The notes under the pieces were generated by a model that saw nothing but the letters and a program-made list of their open reading frames with translations, did not search any database and was not told where the DNA came from. This document shows positions 35,656 to 43,878 of a stretch of DNA of 64,000 nt, one piece after another; within the stretch, counting starts at the first letter, position 1; each line of letters starts with the position of its first letter. The stretch is from Porticoccaceae bacterium (GTDB taxonomy: Bacteria > Pseudomonadota > Gammaproteobacteria > Pseudomonadales > Porticoccaceae), in NCBI GenBank assembly GCA_018654575.1, contig JABILI010000096.1, forward strand, positions 1 through 64,000, read 5' to 3'. The translations under genes and the position numbers were made by a program.

Positions 35656-36507
35656 TTATAATTTAAAAATGCGTTTGGCATTAGTATGGAGAAATTTCTC
35701 CATCACGGGTTCCGATATGCCCAACTGTTTAATCTCATCCATTGCTCGCTCTGGGCTGATCACAGGCCAATCAGTTCCAAATAAAACTTTGTCTTGGCCA
35801 TATGTTTTTAAATAATGAACAAATGAATCAGGCCAGTACTTGGGGGCGTAAGCATCAGATCCTATATAAACATTCTCATGCTTCCATGCCATGGATATCA
35901 TTTCATCTGTCCAAGGGATCCCAATATGAATTCCGATCAACTTAAGCTCTGGAAAGTCGATGGCAACCTGATCAAGGGTAATCGGACGACCCACACTAGG
36001 CAGACGTCTTTCACGCGAATACACCAAGTTATGGCCTACTTGCATCATGATAGGGATATCAAGCTCACAGCACTTGGCATAATAAGGGTAATATTTGGCG
36101 TGATCCGGAGCCAACTCTATCCAGTGTGGGTACAAATGTGCCCCAACAAAACCTAATTCACGAACTGCATGCTCAAGCTCACGAACACCATCCATGCCAC
36201 GATAGGGATCTATCCCTGCCAAGCCAGAGAAGCGATCAGGGTATTTTTTGCAAACAGAAGCCACTTGCTCATAAGGAATTTCAAAAGATCCGCGCATTCT
36301 CTGATCGCCTGCGCGAACAGCAATTAATAATGAACGATCAATACCAGCTCGATCCTTCATGCCGATATAATTTTCGATGGATACGCCCTTTCTCCACTCT
36401 GCGGGGAAACGTATTTGCTCCAAAAAATGCTCATCGAGTCCAGTTTGCCCATTGCTGACTTCATACTCAGTAAACAAGTTACAAACCGTATCTATCGCCA
36501 TCATCAT
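35656..36507 (-). CDS. Amidohydrolase-family (ACMSD-like) protein lacking the N-terminal HxH
   Basis: 283-residue TIM-barrel protein of the amidohydrolase_2/COG2159 class, which contains decarboxylases and hydrolases. GAHLYPHW, MMQVGHN, IGIHIGIPWTDEM and LFGTDWPVISPERAM match the family. The N-terminal metal motif, normally D-x-H-x-H, reads IDTVCNLFT, so the two histidines are absent; members like this may bind one metal differently or use other chemistry. AGAGG precedes the ATG at 36507. Its upstream region carries the shared 33-bp element. It heads the operon with the acyl-CoA ligase. Confidence 0.82.
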   Translation of the reverse strand: MMMAIDTVCNLFTEYEVSNGQTGLDEHFLEQIRFPAEWRKGVSIENYIGMKDRAGIDRSLLIAVRAGDQRMRGSFEIPYEQVASVCKKYPDRFSGLAGIDPYRGMDGVRELEHAVRELGFVGAHLYPHWIELAPDHAKYYPYYAKCCELDIPIMMQVGHNLVYSRERRLPSVGRPITLDQVAIDFPELKLIGIHIGIPWTDEMISMAWKHENVYIGSDAYAPKYWPDSFVHYLKTYGQDKVLFGTDWPVISPERAMDEIKQLGISEPVMEKFLHTNAKRIFKL

Positions 36508-36611
36508 ACTGACCTCTTGGACCTAAAAATTCTACAGGTAATACAAATTTGCTATACATCTAAAATGTCCCAGCAAAAAAGATATAAGAAAACATCAAAA
36601 ACTACCTATTG

Positions 36612-36657
36612 CTCTTACACAGACTGCCTCTCAATAGAGATCTATTGTAAGAGAGGC
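36612..36657. repeat. Overlapping inverted repeats upstream of amidohydrolase gene
   Basis: Two nested dyads share sequence. CTCTTAC (36612-36618) pairs with GTAAGAG (36647-36653). GCCTCTCAATAG (36626-36637) pairs with CTATTG...GAGAGGC (36642-36657) with a 3-nt bulge. The pairings are mutually exclusive. They lie about 105-150 bp upstream of the amidohydrolase start and could be an operator or an RNA switch. Confidence 0.4.
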
Positions 36658-36684
36658 CGTAAAAGATTGTCAATATAATATATA

Positions 36685-36717
36685 TATATGTTTATATTTT
36701 TCATATAGCTGAATTAT
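36685..36717 (+). promoter_or_regulatory. Recurrent 33-bp AT-rich element, copy A
   Basis: Dyad TATATG-N11-CATATA followed by a TGAATTAT tail. It is identical at 30 of 33 positions to the copy at 42421-42453 (reverse strand) and at 26 of 33 to the copy at 46558-46590. It lies in the 549-bp gap (36508-37056) between the divergent amidohydrolase and membrane-protein operons. Confidence 0.65.
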
Positions 36718-36921
36718 TGTATTACATTTATGTTACGATTATCCTGCTAAAAATACTTAGATTCTAGCTAATCAATCGTCTTTTTAGCGGATAAAAGACC
36801 TCTTAAATAGGGTTTGTTAATAATAGATGGAAGAGCTGGTTGGTATAACTACATGTATGAATTGAGGCCTGATAGCTAGATAATGCTTGGGCCAAAGACT
36901 ATTTCTCAAAGATACGACGCG

Positions 36922-36957
36922 TTGACAGTTTATTTATTTTGATTATCCTATGATAAA
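36922..36957 (+). promoter_or_regulatory. Promoter with overlapping TTATC-N4-GATAA operator
   Basis: TTGACA at 36922-36927, a 16-nt spacer, then TATCCT at 36944-36949 form a sigma-70-like promoter for the membrane protein-UbiD operon. The dyad TTATCCTATGATAA (36943-36956) covers the -10 and matches the 16-bp motif found at 46665, 50567 and 53550. This suggests repression by the GntR regulator encoded at 53601. Confidence 0.55.
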
Positions 36958-37056
36958 TAATAGCTTTCACAGAGTACTGACCAGCTTAACAGTATGTATT
37001 AGCGCGCCCTATCTTGGAGGGTATTTCGGGATTTAAATCAGCAGGAGGAGAGCCAC

Positions 37057-37728
37057 TTGCACATTAATTTTCATAACTTTATCGCCTTTATCCATGTTTT
37101 CTTGTTCGTATTTGCAATTGGAGGAGATATTGCGGTCCACTATATTGGCCAGTACCTCACCCAAGATAAGCTAAGCCTAGCGGAGAGACTGCGCGTACGC
37201 CAAATGAGGTTTATTGTTGATATGTCAGCGCGCACAGCCTTAGTGCTTTTGCTGCCCTTAGGATTTACCCTAGCGCAAGCATACGGTTCACCTATTTCAG
37301 GTAACGGATTAGCAACATTGTGGGTGGCCGCCATCCTATGGTTGGTATTGGTCTGGCTTGTCCACTTTAATAAAGGTACTCCATTAGGTGATAGATTAGG
37401 TAAATTGGACATTGGAATTCGATATGTAGTCATGCTTTCTATGACGTCCTTTGGCGGATACTGCCTGATCACAGGTGGCCCTATAGCAAGTACTTGGCTC
37501 GCCATTAAAATTGTGTTGTTTGCCGTCATATTGCTAAATGGTGTCTGGATACGTCAGATTGCTCGAGGCTGGCCCGGTGCTTTCGCTTTGGTTGAAGCGG
37601 GCGGGCAAGACGCTGTCCGCGGTGAGGTATTGATTAAAGAGCTACAGACTAAAACAAATCGAGCCGCTTTGTGTATCTGGGTTTTGGTTGTTTTGATGGC
37701 CTTTTTTGGTGAAGTTAAACCCTACTAG
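37057..37728 (+). CDS. Small integral membrane protein, unknown function
   Basis: 223 residues with about five or six hydrophobic segments (for example HNFIAFIHVFLFVFAIGG, TALVLLLPLGFTLA, LATLWVAAILWLVLVWLV, IKIVLFAVILLNGVWI, AALCIWVLVVLMAFFG). The start is a TTG at 37057, chosen because a strong AGGAGGAG lies 6-7 nt upstream and the family-like MHINFHNFIAF N-terminus follows. I do not recognise a characterised family. It lies 70 bp upstream of the UbiD gene, so it may be a transport or membrane partner of that pathway. Confidence 0.8.
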   Translation: MHINFHNFIAFIHVFLFVFAIGGDIAVHYIGQYLTQDKLSLAERLRVRQMRFIVDMSARTALVLLLPLGFTLAQAYGSPISGNGLATLWVAAILWLVLVWLVHFNKGTPLGDRLGKLDIGIRYVVMLSMTSFGGYCLITGGPIASTWLAIKIVLFAVILLNGVWIRQIARGWPGAFALVEAGGQDAVRGEVLIKELQTKTNRAALCIWVLVVLMAFFGEVKPY

Positions 37729-37798
37729 AGACGTTATGTTGTTGCACAAGGCTCATCCAAATAACCTCTCCTAACAGTAGTCTTATGGAGTCTCACTA

Positions 37799-39313
37799 AT
37801 GACAGATGCAATCGATAATCCTGCTACTAAAGCCCCAGTTGGCCCCTATGAATCCCTGCGAGACTATATCGATGCAATAGACGGCTGTGGCCAAGCTCTG
37901 CATATAAGTGGACTCGATCAAGATGCCTATGAAGCAACGGGCTTTATGTACAGGCTTATTGATAAACTAGGATGGGCCGACGCTCCTGCTGTAATATTTA
38001 AAAATATTAAGATTAATGGTCAGTGGCATGAAGGTCCTGTCATTGCCAATCAATATGGTCGTTGGCAATTCGAAGGGCTCGCTTTCGGGGTAGATCCAGC
38101 AAATGACGAACAAAGTGAAGTTTATCAAAATGTATTAGCTAAACTTGAAAGCCTAGCCACAACAGATAAACAATGGCAGGAAATAGAACCTATTGAAGTA
38201 AGCCCTGAAGATGCTCCTTGCAAACAAGTCGTTGTGCTCGGAGATGACATCAACATCCTTGACTTTCCTTTTATACAAACGAACCCTGCAGATGGAGGTT
38301 CCTATATAAATACGGGTAGTGTAATACTCGAAGATCCTGAGCGAGGCCGTAATGTTGGCACCTACAGATGCCAAATCAAAGGCCCTCGAAAGATTGCCAT
38401 TAACCCAGAAAAAAATCAGCATGGGTGGACGTTCTTAATGGATATGAAGGCCCGAGGTGAGACCTCTGCCAAGGCCGCAATCGTGTTAGGTGCTGATCCA
38501 GTGACTTTTGCCATGAGTAGCTCCAAAACCACCCGCCTTGGCCAAGACGAACTCTTTGTTGCTGGTGGCTTTATAGGCAAGGCTCTAGACGTGGTTCAAT
38601 GCGAAACGAATACCATAAAAGTACCTGCAAATGTTGAAATGGTAATCGAAGGAGAAATCCCTTTCGATTTTGAACCCGAGGGCCCATTTGGCGAGATGTA
38701 TGGTTATATAGGCGAACATAAAGAAGAGAATTTTTACATGCATGTCACTGCAGTGACTCATCGAAAAAAACCAATCTTTGTAAACCAATTTACAGGTGTC
38801 ACTAGGAGCTTCCTTACTTCTCCAATGGAAGTTACCACTAATCTTGCCATGAAGAAGTTGTTCCCTAATATTGTAGGTATACATCTTCCACTGCAAACGC
38901 CTGGCTATTGCTTTATTAGTATTAAAAAGGAAACGCCGGGAGATGCCATAACCATTGGGCGCAATATAACGACTTCATTGAAGATAGCTAAGATTGCTAT
39001 TGTCGTTGACGAAGATGTGAATATACATAACGCTATTGAAGTTATGCACGCTGTTGGAGCTCGGTGGCAACCTTATCCAGCTAGTGAGATTATTGAAAAA
39101 GCGGGCGCTATGGGGGGAGATCCAAGCGCGCCAACACGCGGAGTTGGCAGCCGTATCGTAGTGGATGCAACACGCCAGTTACCTGAGGAAGGTGGCCCGA
39201 AACAATATTCTCTTATGAATCGAGCTTGCTTAACTAAGGAATTCCCAGATATTTTTGAGTTCATTGACGAGAAATGGTCAGAAACCATTGACTCATGGAA
39301 TCCTAAGAAATAA
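37799..39313 (+). CDS. UbiD-family prenylated-FMN decarboxylase
   Basis: 504-residue UbiD-like (de)carboxylase acting on aromatic, heteroaromatic or alpha,beta-unsaturated acids. The catalytic Glu-Arg-Glu network is present as Arg190 (GTYRCQIKG), Glu294 and Glu299 (EPEGPFGEMYGY). The spacing is the same as Arg173/Glu277/Glu282 of fungal Fdc1. It needs prenylated FMN made by UbiX, and no ubiX-like flavin prenyltransferase gene is in the window. It is second in the operon after the membrane protein, under the TTATC-N4-GATAA site. It is more likely catabolic than ubiquinone-biosynthetic given the surroundings. Confidence 0.93.
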   Translation: MTDAIDNPATKAPVGPYESLRDYIDAIDGCGQALHISGLDQDAYEATGFMYRLIDKLGWADAPAVIFKNIKINGQWHEGPVIANQYGRWQFEGLAFGVDPANDEQSEVYQNVLAKLESLATTDKQWQEIEPIEVSPEDAPCKQVVVLGDDINILDFPFIQTNPADGGSYINTGSVILEDPERGRNVGTYRCQIKGPRKIAINPEKNQHGWTFLMDMKARGETSAKAAIVLGADPVTFAMSSSKTTRLGQDELFVAGGFIGKALDVVQCETNTIKVPANVEMVIEGEIPFDFEPEGPFGEMYGYIGEHKEENFYMHVTAVTHRKKPIFVNQFTGVTRSFLTSPMEVTTNLAMKKLFPNIVGIHLPLQTPGYCFISIKKETPGDAITIGRNITTSLKIAKIAIVVDEDVNIHNAIEVMHAVGARWQPYPASEIIEKAGAMGGDPSAPTRGVGSRIVVDATRQLPEEGGPKQYSLMNRACLTKEFPDIFEFIDEKWSETIDSWNPKK

Positions 39314-39343
39314 TCAGATCTCGACCCATAATAGCTCTCAGAG

Positions 39344-40138
39344 CTAACCTCGAATGAAATCAATAATTACGCCAACCCAAGTCTCAGGCTCATCACGAAT
39401 GACATATGAGGTACCGCCCTCAATCTCAACTATGGCGAAATCCGGCCTAAGCTGGACGAGACGATCAGCCACGAAGTGAAGAATGTCTCCCGTATTAGTG
39501 ACTACCAAAGTAGGCGCTCTAACCGCTTTGATCGCGTCGGTCATGTCATAACTAAAGGCAGCATGGTGCGCATACCAGTGTTTCTCGCCAGCCCAAAGTG
39601 TATGTAAAGCAGCCATATGGGAGGACTCTAGAGTTGAAACACCTCTAGACATCTTTTCTATAAGACCCCACAGATCAGAAAGGTGAGATCCATCTGCCTT
39701 CGCACTAAAATCCATATGTGGCCTGGCCAATCTCTCCTCACGCTCTTCCGTGGTGTACCAAGGAAGCCCATGTATCACTAGCCTCTCTACTCGGTCGGGG
39801 CTAGCGTACGCCATTTGGCAGGCCATTGAAGCTCCCGTGTGATGGCCAATAACTATCGCTTTATCTATGCTTAAGTGATCTAACAACTGCTTAAGGACAT
39901 CCGCATATTCAGGAATGCTAGGAGGCTCAGTCGTGCCCTCAGATAGTCCATACCCTGGCATGTCTGGCGCAATCACCTGAAACCCTGCGTCAATCAACAA
40001 CGGGATTACATATAGAAATTGCAGTGCCGACTGAGGGTCTTGATGCACCAACAATAAGGGCTTGCCTTGCCCTCCGATCCGATAGTGTACTTGACCCATA
40101 GAGGTGTCTGCGTATGCTTTTCGTATTTCATGCCCCAT
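39344..40138 (-). CDS. Alpha/beta hydrolase
   Basis: 264-residue alpha/beta-hydrolase fold: oxyanion text LLVHQDPQSALQF, nucleophile elbow IGHHTGAS and VVTNTGDILHFVADR near the acid residue. The elbow reads G-H-H-T-G, so the usual Ser is not at the canonical centre position; His or Thr occupies it, which deserves attention. The C-terminal region lacks an obvious GG-H-x-x His motif (IEGGTSYVIRDEPE). It ends the operon with the BBE-type oxidase (55 bp) and AllA. Length is close to that of the N-formylmaleamate deformylase NicD, but the altered elbow makes a standard hydrolase role uncertain. Confidence 0.83.
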   Translation of the reverse strand: MGHEIRKAYADTSMGQVHYRIGGQGKPLLLVHQDPQSALQFLYVIPLLIDAGFQVIAPDMPGYGLSEGTTEPPSIPEYADVLKQLLDHLSIDKAIVIGHHTGASMACQMAYASPDRVERLVIHGLPWYTTEEREERLARPHMDFSAKADGSHLSDLWGLIEKMSRGVSTLESSHMAALHTLWAGEKHWYAHHAAFSYDMTDAIKAVRAPTLVVTNTGDILHFVADRLVQLRPDFAIVEIEGGTSYVIRDEPETWVGVIIDFIRG

Positions 40139-40193
40139 CTTTTTAACCTCTTTTTACGCTATACCTCTAGTTACGAAGAGCTATCCAAAAACT

Positions 40194-41675
40194 CTAAACC
40201 GTCGGCTTAATATTGCCATTTGACTGGAAAAAATTCTTTGGATCATACTTGTTCTTTATCTGCACTAATCGAGGATAATTATGGCCATAACTTACTGCCA
40301 CTTCCTCTTGGGTTTCGTCCATCATCTCATTGATGTAAAACCTATTTGAAACGTAGGGAGCAAGTGCATCCCAATAATCTTTTCCCCACTTAATATTTTT
40401 GGCTGTCAGAGCAGGATCTACCCAACTTCCACCCAACTCTAAATCCCATTTAGCGCCGCGGTGTGGCCACGCTGTAGCATCAGGCGCAACATCATCAACT
40501 GCTCCGCCAAATCGGATGAGACGCATAGTATTGTGCCTGCCAGGTGAGTGATTCCATCGGTCCATCATCACATCAATTAAGTCCGAGTCGTACTCATCCA
40601 TTGTGCGCCCGCGAATGTAGTAATTAGTACCATGGGGATTGCCGGCATCCAACAATGTCTGCTGCCTGAGGAATGATTTAGGCTTTATTAGATCAGCCAC
40701 CGGGTTACCTAACGTGCGGTATGATTTTAAAACCTTTTCACCTTCTTTTGGCGAACCCATATATTGAAAGCCCGCCATTAAAAAAGGAGTTCCTGTAGGC
40801 GACATGCTCATCGCAGCACTCATATTAAGTTCTCGAGGGGCTTCTAAAGAATAATCGAAGTAACGGTTATACATGTCTTTCGCGTCATCCATTGCATAAA
40901 CCACTACACCAGAGAGAATTTGAGGATCCAGTTTATGCATACGGTATGTGTAGGATGTCACAATTCCAAAATTACCACCGCCTCCACGAACAGCCCAAAA
41001 TAAATCTGTATTTTCAGTGTCACTCGCGGTGCGGAGCTTGCCATCTGCTGTTACGATTTGAACGGATAGCAAATTATCAATCGTCAATCCCATTTTTCGC
41101 ATATTGATGCCTATACCTCCACCCAGTGTTAGACCGGATATGCCAGTATGTGAAACAACACCAGCAGGGACAACCATGCCGTGAGCCTGCGTGCCCCGGT
41201 CAAGTTCTCGTAAAAGTACACCTGGTTCACCAACTGCCGTCATGGTTGTAGGGTCTGCGGAAAGGTTGCTCATCTTTGACAGATCAATCAATAAAGTGTC
41301 ATTTTCAACCGCTTTCCCACTGATACCATGGCCGCCTCCTCTTACCGTAACCAATAGGTCGTGGCTCCTTGCGAAATTAACCGCATTAATGACATCATCA
41401 GAGTCAATACATTGAGCGATCAGGGCTGGTAGCTTATCATCAGACAATCCGTTCCATAACGTCCGCTCTTGGTGATAATGAGGTGTCGATTTTAATAACA
41501 ATTTTCTCTGTAGGCTTTTAGCGAAATCAGCCACTTCCGATCGCTTAAGAGTAACTATATTCCCAGTTCGAGACATGCACGAGACTTCTGCCGGAATATT
41601 TGCAGCCCCGGAAAAGGGTATATAAGCTGTAGCTAAAGCACCTGCAGTTGTTTTAATAAAATCTCTTCTTTTCAT
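40194..41675 (-). CDS. FAD-linked oxidase, berberine-bridge-enzyme type, Tat-exported
   Basis: 493 residues. N-terminal twin-arginine signal (MKRRDFIKTTAGALA). FAD-binding_4 domain with covalent-FAD His116 (VTVRGGGHGISG) and the GLTLGGGIGINMRKMG loop; the C-terminal BBE motif NYPRLVQIKNKYDPKNFF is intact. The second flavin attachment Cys of bicovalent members is Val174 here (AGVVSHTG), so attachment is probably monocovalent. It oxidises an alcohol, sugar or amine in the periplasm using oxygen or another acceptor. Middle gene of the AllA-oxidase-hydrolase set. Confidence 0.9.
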   Translation of the reverse strand: MKRRDFIKTTAGALATAYIPFSGAANIPAEVSCMSRTGNIVTLKRSEVADFAKSLQRKLLLKSTPHYHQERTLWNGLSDDKLPALIAQCIDSDDVINAVNFARSHDLLVTVRGGGHGISGKAVENDTLLIDLSKMSNLSADPTTMTAVGEPGVLLRELDRGTQAHGMVVPAGVVSHTGISGLTLGGGIGINMRKMGLTIDNLLSVQIVTADGKLRTASDTENTDLFWAVRGGGGNFGIVTSYTYRMHKLDPQILSGVVVYAMDDAKDMYNRYFDYSLEAPRELNMSAAMSMSPTGTPFLMAGFQYMGSPKEGEKVLKSYRTLGNPVADLIKPKSFLRQQTLLDAGNPHGTNYYIRGRTMDEYDSDLIDVMMDRWNHSPGRHNTMRLIRFGGAVDDVAPDATAWPHRGAKWDLELGGSWVDPALTAKNIKWGKDYWDALAPYVSNRFYINEMMDETQEEVAVSYGHNYPRLVQIKNKYDPKNFFQSNGNIKPTV

Positions 41676-41714
41676 AGCCCTAAGTTCTCTCTATTGCTAA
41701 CGTGCATTTAAATA

Positions 41715-41732
41715 TTAGGTAAGATCACCTAA
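41715..41732. promoter_or_regulatory. Palindrome TTAGGT-N6-ACCTAA upstream of FAD oxidase
   Basis: Perfect 6-bp arms at 41715-41720 and 41727-41732 lie in the 87-bp gap between the AllA and BBE-type oxidase genes. It is a candidate operator or processing hairpin. It differs from the other repeated motifs. Confidence 0.35.
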
Positions 41733-41762
41733 AATGGCGAACATAAAAACTTATATACTGAG

Positions 41763-42323
41763 CTAAAGTTCTAGTGCTATGTTAACCCCAAATCGGGCGC
41801 CCATATCACGCTTTTCTAGATCGGGGCTGACCGCTTCATTACCAATAACATTGTCAATTTCAAGCCCATTTGTTGCCTCTGAACGAAGAATAGTCAACAC
41901 ATCAGTATCATCTAACAATACAAACGGAAATTCATGCCAAGTCCCAATATTGAGCATGAATCCAGCAGTGCCGTCGAACAAAAAAGCACGGGCGTCATCT
42001 AAATTAGGCAACTCAGTTTCTGTAGGAGGTGACAACAACATTATGAACGGCTTAGCACCTAAAGATACAAATGTTTGAGTGTGCTTATGATGCCTTTCCA
42101 TGTATTCAGCGACTAATGGCCGTCGCTGAACAGTACAAACTGGAATCTCTGTTGTTTCATCAGATATGAACTCACCGAGACGTCGAACTTGTACAGTGCC
42201 GTTATACAGGTTTATTGGCAACGGTTTAACATTTTCATTACGCCCCAGTACCACACCAAAAGGCGCAAGGGCTTCTGGAGTCGCAGTCTCGACCTTAACA
42301 GTCTTAATTTCTATATTTTTCAC
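41763..42323 (-). CDS. allA: Ureidoglycolate lyase (AllA family)
   Basis: 186-residue cupin-like enzyme with AllA text: EYMERHHKHTQTFVSLGAKP, FIMLLSP, ARAFLFDGTAGFMLNIGTWH and ATPEALAPFGVVL at the N-terminus. Known members convert ureidoglycolate to glyoxylate and urea at the end of allantoin/purine breakdown. The start is a GTG at 42323 with AAAGGTAG just upstream. The 33-bp element copy B lies about 100 bp upstream. Two PuuE-like genes and an NCS1 permease in the same region strengthen a ureide connection. The true substrate could be an analogue. Confidence 0.85.
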   Translation of the reverse strand: MKNIEIKTVKVETATPEALAPFGVVLGRNENVKPLPINLYNGTVQVRRLGEFISDETTEIPVCTVQRRPLVAEYMERHHKHTQTFVSLGAKPFIMLLSPPTETELPNLDDARAFLFDGTAGFMLNIGTWHEFPFVLLDDTDVLTILRSEATNGLEIDNVIGNEAVSPDLEKRDMGARFGVNIALEL

Positions 42324-42420
42324 AAAGCTACCTTTAAAATTAAATATGGATTGGTTGTTACGCTAATTCTCAAGCATTCCGTTGAATTATTTCGAGAGAA
42401 TAATAACACAAAGTAGACGC

Positions 42421-42453
42421 ATAATTCACTTATATGAAAGATATAAACATATA
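42421..42453 (-). promoter_or_regulatory. Recurrent 33-bp AT-rich element, copy B
   Basis: Reverse-strand copy with TATATG-N11-CATATA and a TGAATTAT tail, 30 of 33 positions identical to 36685-36717. It lies in the 159-bp gap between the (2Fe-2S) subunit gene end and the AllA start, so it would control the AllA operon. Confidence 0.65.
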
Positions 42454-42482
42454 CGTGATTAATGTTTGATTTGGATCAAGCT

Positions 42483-42983
42483 CTATTTTTTCTCTGGATA
42501 CATGCGCACACAGGCTTCAGTAACGGATCGTTTTATACTTTGGTAACCCGTACATCGGCATAAATTACCTGCCAACGCTACCTCCATATCTTTGGTGCTA
42601 GGATTATGGTTATCCTGAATTAGCTCTAGTGAACTAAGTACTATGCCAGGTGCACAGTATCCACATTGCAAACCTGCCTCATCCCAAAATGCTTGCTGGA
42701 TTGGATGCATACTCCCATCATCATCCGCTAAACCTTCAATGGTTGTTATCTCCGCCCTAGAAAGTGTTGCTGCCATGGTTATACATGACTTAGCTACCTT
42801 CCCATCGATCATCACAGTACAGGCTCCACAATGACCTGTTTTGCATCCTAAATGGGTTCCTTTTTTACCAAGGTCATCCCTTAGTACATCCAATAAAGTT
42901 CTGCTCGGCAGCACATCTAGTTCATGGAACTGCCCATCAACGCGCAACTGGATTAATGCACTGATATCTAATAGATCTTCCAT
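42483..42983 (-). CDS. (2Fe-2S) small subunit of CoxS/xanthine-dehydrogenase type
   Basis: 166 residues with both iron-sulfur motifs: CKTGHCGACTVMIDGK and CGYCAPG with NLCRCTGYQSI. Transfers electrons from the molybdenum centre towards the FAD subunit. It is the third gene of a large-medium-small operon that reads 46278 to 42483. Cytosolic (no signal), unlike the Tat-exported IorAB pair at 26-28 kb. Confidence 0.94.
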   Translation of the reverse strand: MEDLLDISALIQLRVDGQFHELDVLPSRTLLDVLRDDLGKKGTHLGCKTGHCGACTVMIDGKVAKSCITMAATLSRAEITTIEGLADDDGSMHPIQQAFWDEAGLQCGYCAPGIVLSSLELIQDNHNPSTKDMEVALAGNLCRCTGYQSIKRSVTEACVRMYPEKK

Positions 42984-42996
42984 TCACCTATACCTC

Positions 42997-43878
42997 TTAA
43001 CCTTTACTCGATGAGTTATTCAATTTACCCAGCGCCATTTCAGTTGCTCGACGAGCAGCGACACCTGCCATCGCCTTGCGCCAAACGCCATCCCCCTGCT
43101 GATCACTAAGTGGTTCACCGATAGCATCGCTGCATGTTTTTTGTATCGCCAGGCCTACTTCTGAAGAGTAAGGACCGCCTAAATAGCTATCTAAATTCCC
43201 AGATACTACAACGACTTTTTCAGTCGCAGCACCAATAGCCACACGAATCGATTTTATGTTCTCACCGTCAAGTTGAATCACCACTGCGGCATTCGCAGAA
43301 CCGTAGGCTCCGGCACTATTCTTTAACTTGTAGTAGCCCCAGAGAGTAGTCGGAGACATCGGTTTAACCAAAATTTTTGTTAATATCGATGAAGTTCCAA
43401 GACCATGGTTTGAGAGGTCTTGAAGCTCAGATAATGACATCCGCTGTGACCCCTTCTCACTCAACAACTCTACTTCCGCTTCTAAAGCTAAGAGCGCAGG
43501 CGCAACATCATAGAGAGGGTGCATCGCAACAATATTTCCGCCAATAGTCCCTCGATTATGCACCTGCATACCGCCACCTATCTGTTTTGCGGCATAGGCT
43601 AACAAGGGTAATCTTTCGACAATTTCCTCTACATTCTGAATATCGCGATGAACTGTTAAGGGCCCTATGGATACTTCATCAGTCTCAGCACTTACGCCTC
43701 TTAGAGCATCAATACCTCCGATATCCACATAGACATCGGGCATCATTACGCCATAATTAATATAAGGCATAATCTCTTGCCCCCCAGCAATTATTACTGC
43801 ACCGCTACTTAGACTGGCCAGCAATTCTGATGCCTGTTCCAGATTGCGAGGTCTTGCGTACATCGGGTGAAGGCTCAT
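42997..43878 (-). CDS. FAD-binding medium subunit of CoxM/xanthine-dehydrogenase type
   Basis: 293 residues of the molybdopterin dehydrogenase FAD family. AGGQEIMPYINYG forms the first FAD motif, and GGGMQVHNRGTIGGNIV the second. The C-terminal CO_deh_flav domain follows. It accepts electrons from the 2Fe-2S subunit and passes them to NAD+ or a quinone-like acceptor. Its ATG directly follows the TAA of the large-subunit gene (coupled), and the small-subunit gene is 13 bp downstream. Confidence 0.94.
   Translation of the reverse strand: MSLHPMYARPRNLEQASELLASLSSGAVIIAGGQEIMPYINYGVMMPDVYVDIGGIDALRGVSAETDEVSIGPLTVHRDIQNVEEIVERLPLLAYAAKQIGGGMQVHNRGTIGGNIVAMHPLYDVAPALLALEAEVELLSEKGSQRMSLSELQDLSNHGLGTSSILTKILVKPMSPTTLWGYYKLKNSAGAYGSANAAVVIQLDGENIKSIRVAIGAATEKVVVVSGNLDSYLGGPYSSEVGLAIQKTCSDAIGEPLSDQQGDGVWRKAMAGVAARRATEMALGKLNNSSSKG

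Noticed and set aside
36679-36700. TA-dinucleotide run read as a simple repeat or origin
   Set aside because: The run is short and is part of the recurring 33-bp element; no DnaA boxes or iterons accompany it.
37140-37529. 129-codon leftward frame opposite the membrane protein
   Set aside because: The rightward frame has a strong ribosome site, hydrophobic segments and operon context; the reverse frame is a shadow.
33212-40138. Complete nicotinate (nic) pathway
   Set aside because: Amidase, hydro-lyase and an alpha/beta-fold protein fit, but no 6-hydroxynicotinate monooxygenase or 2,5-dihydroxypyridine dioxygenase is present and the alpha/beta protein has an abnormal elbow.
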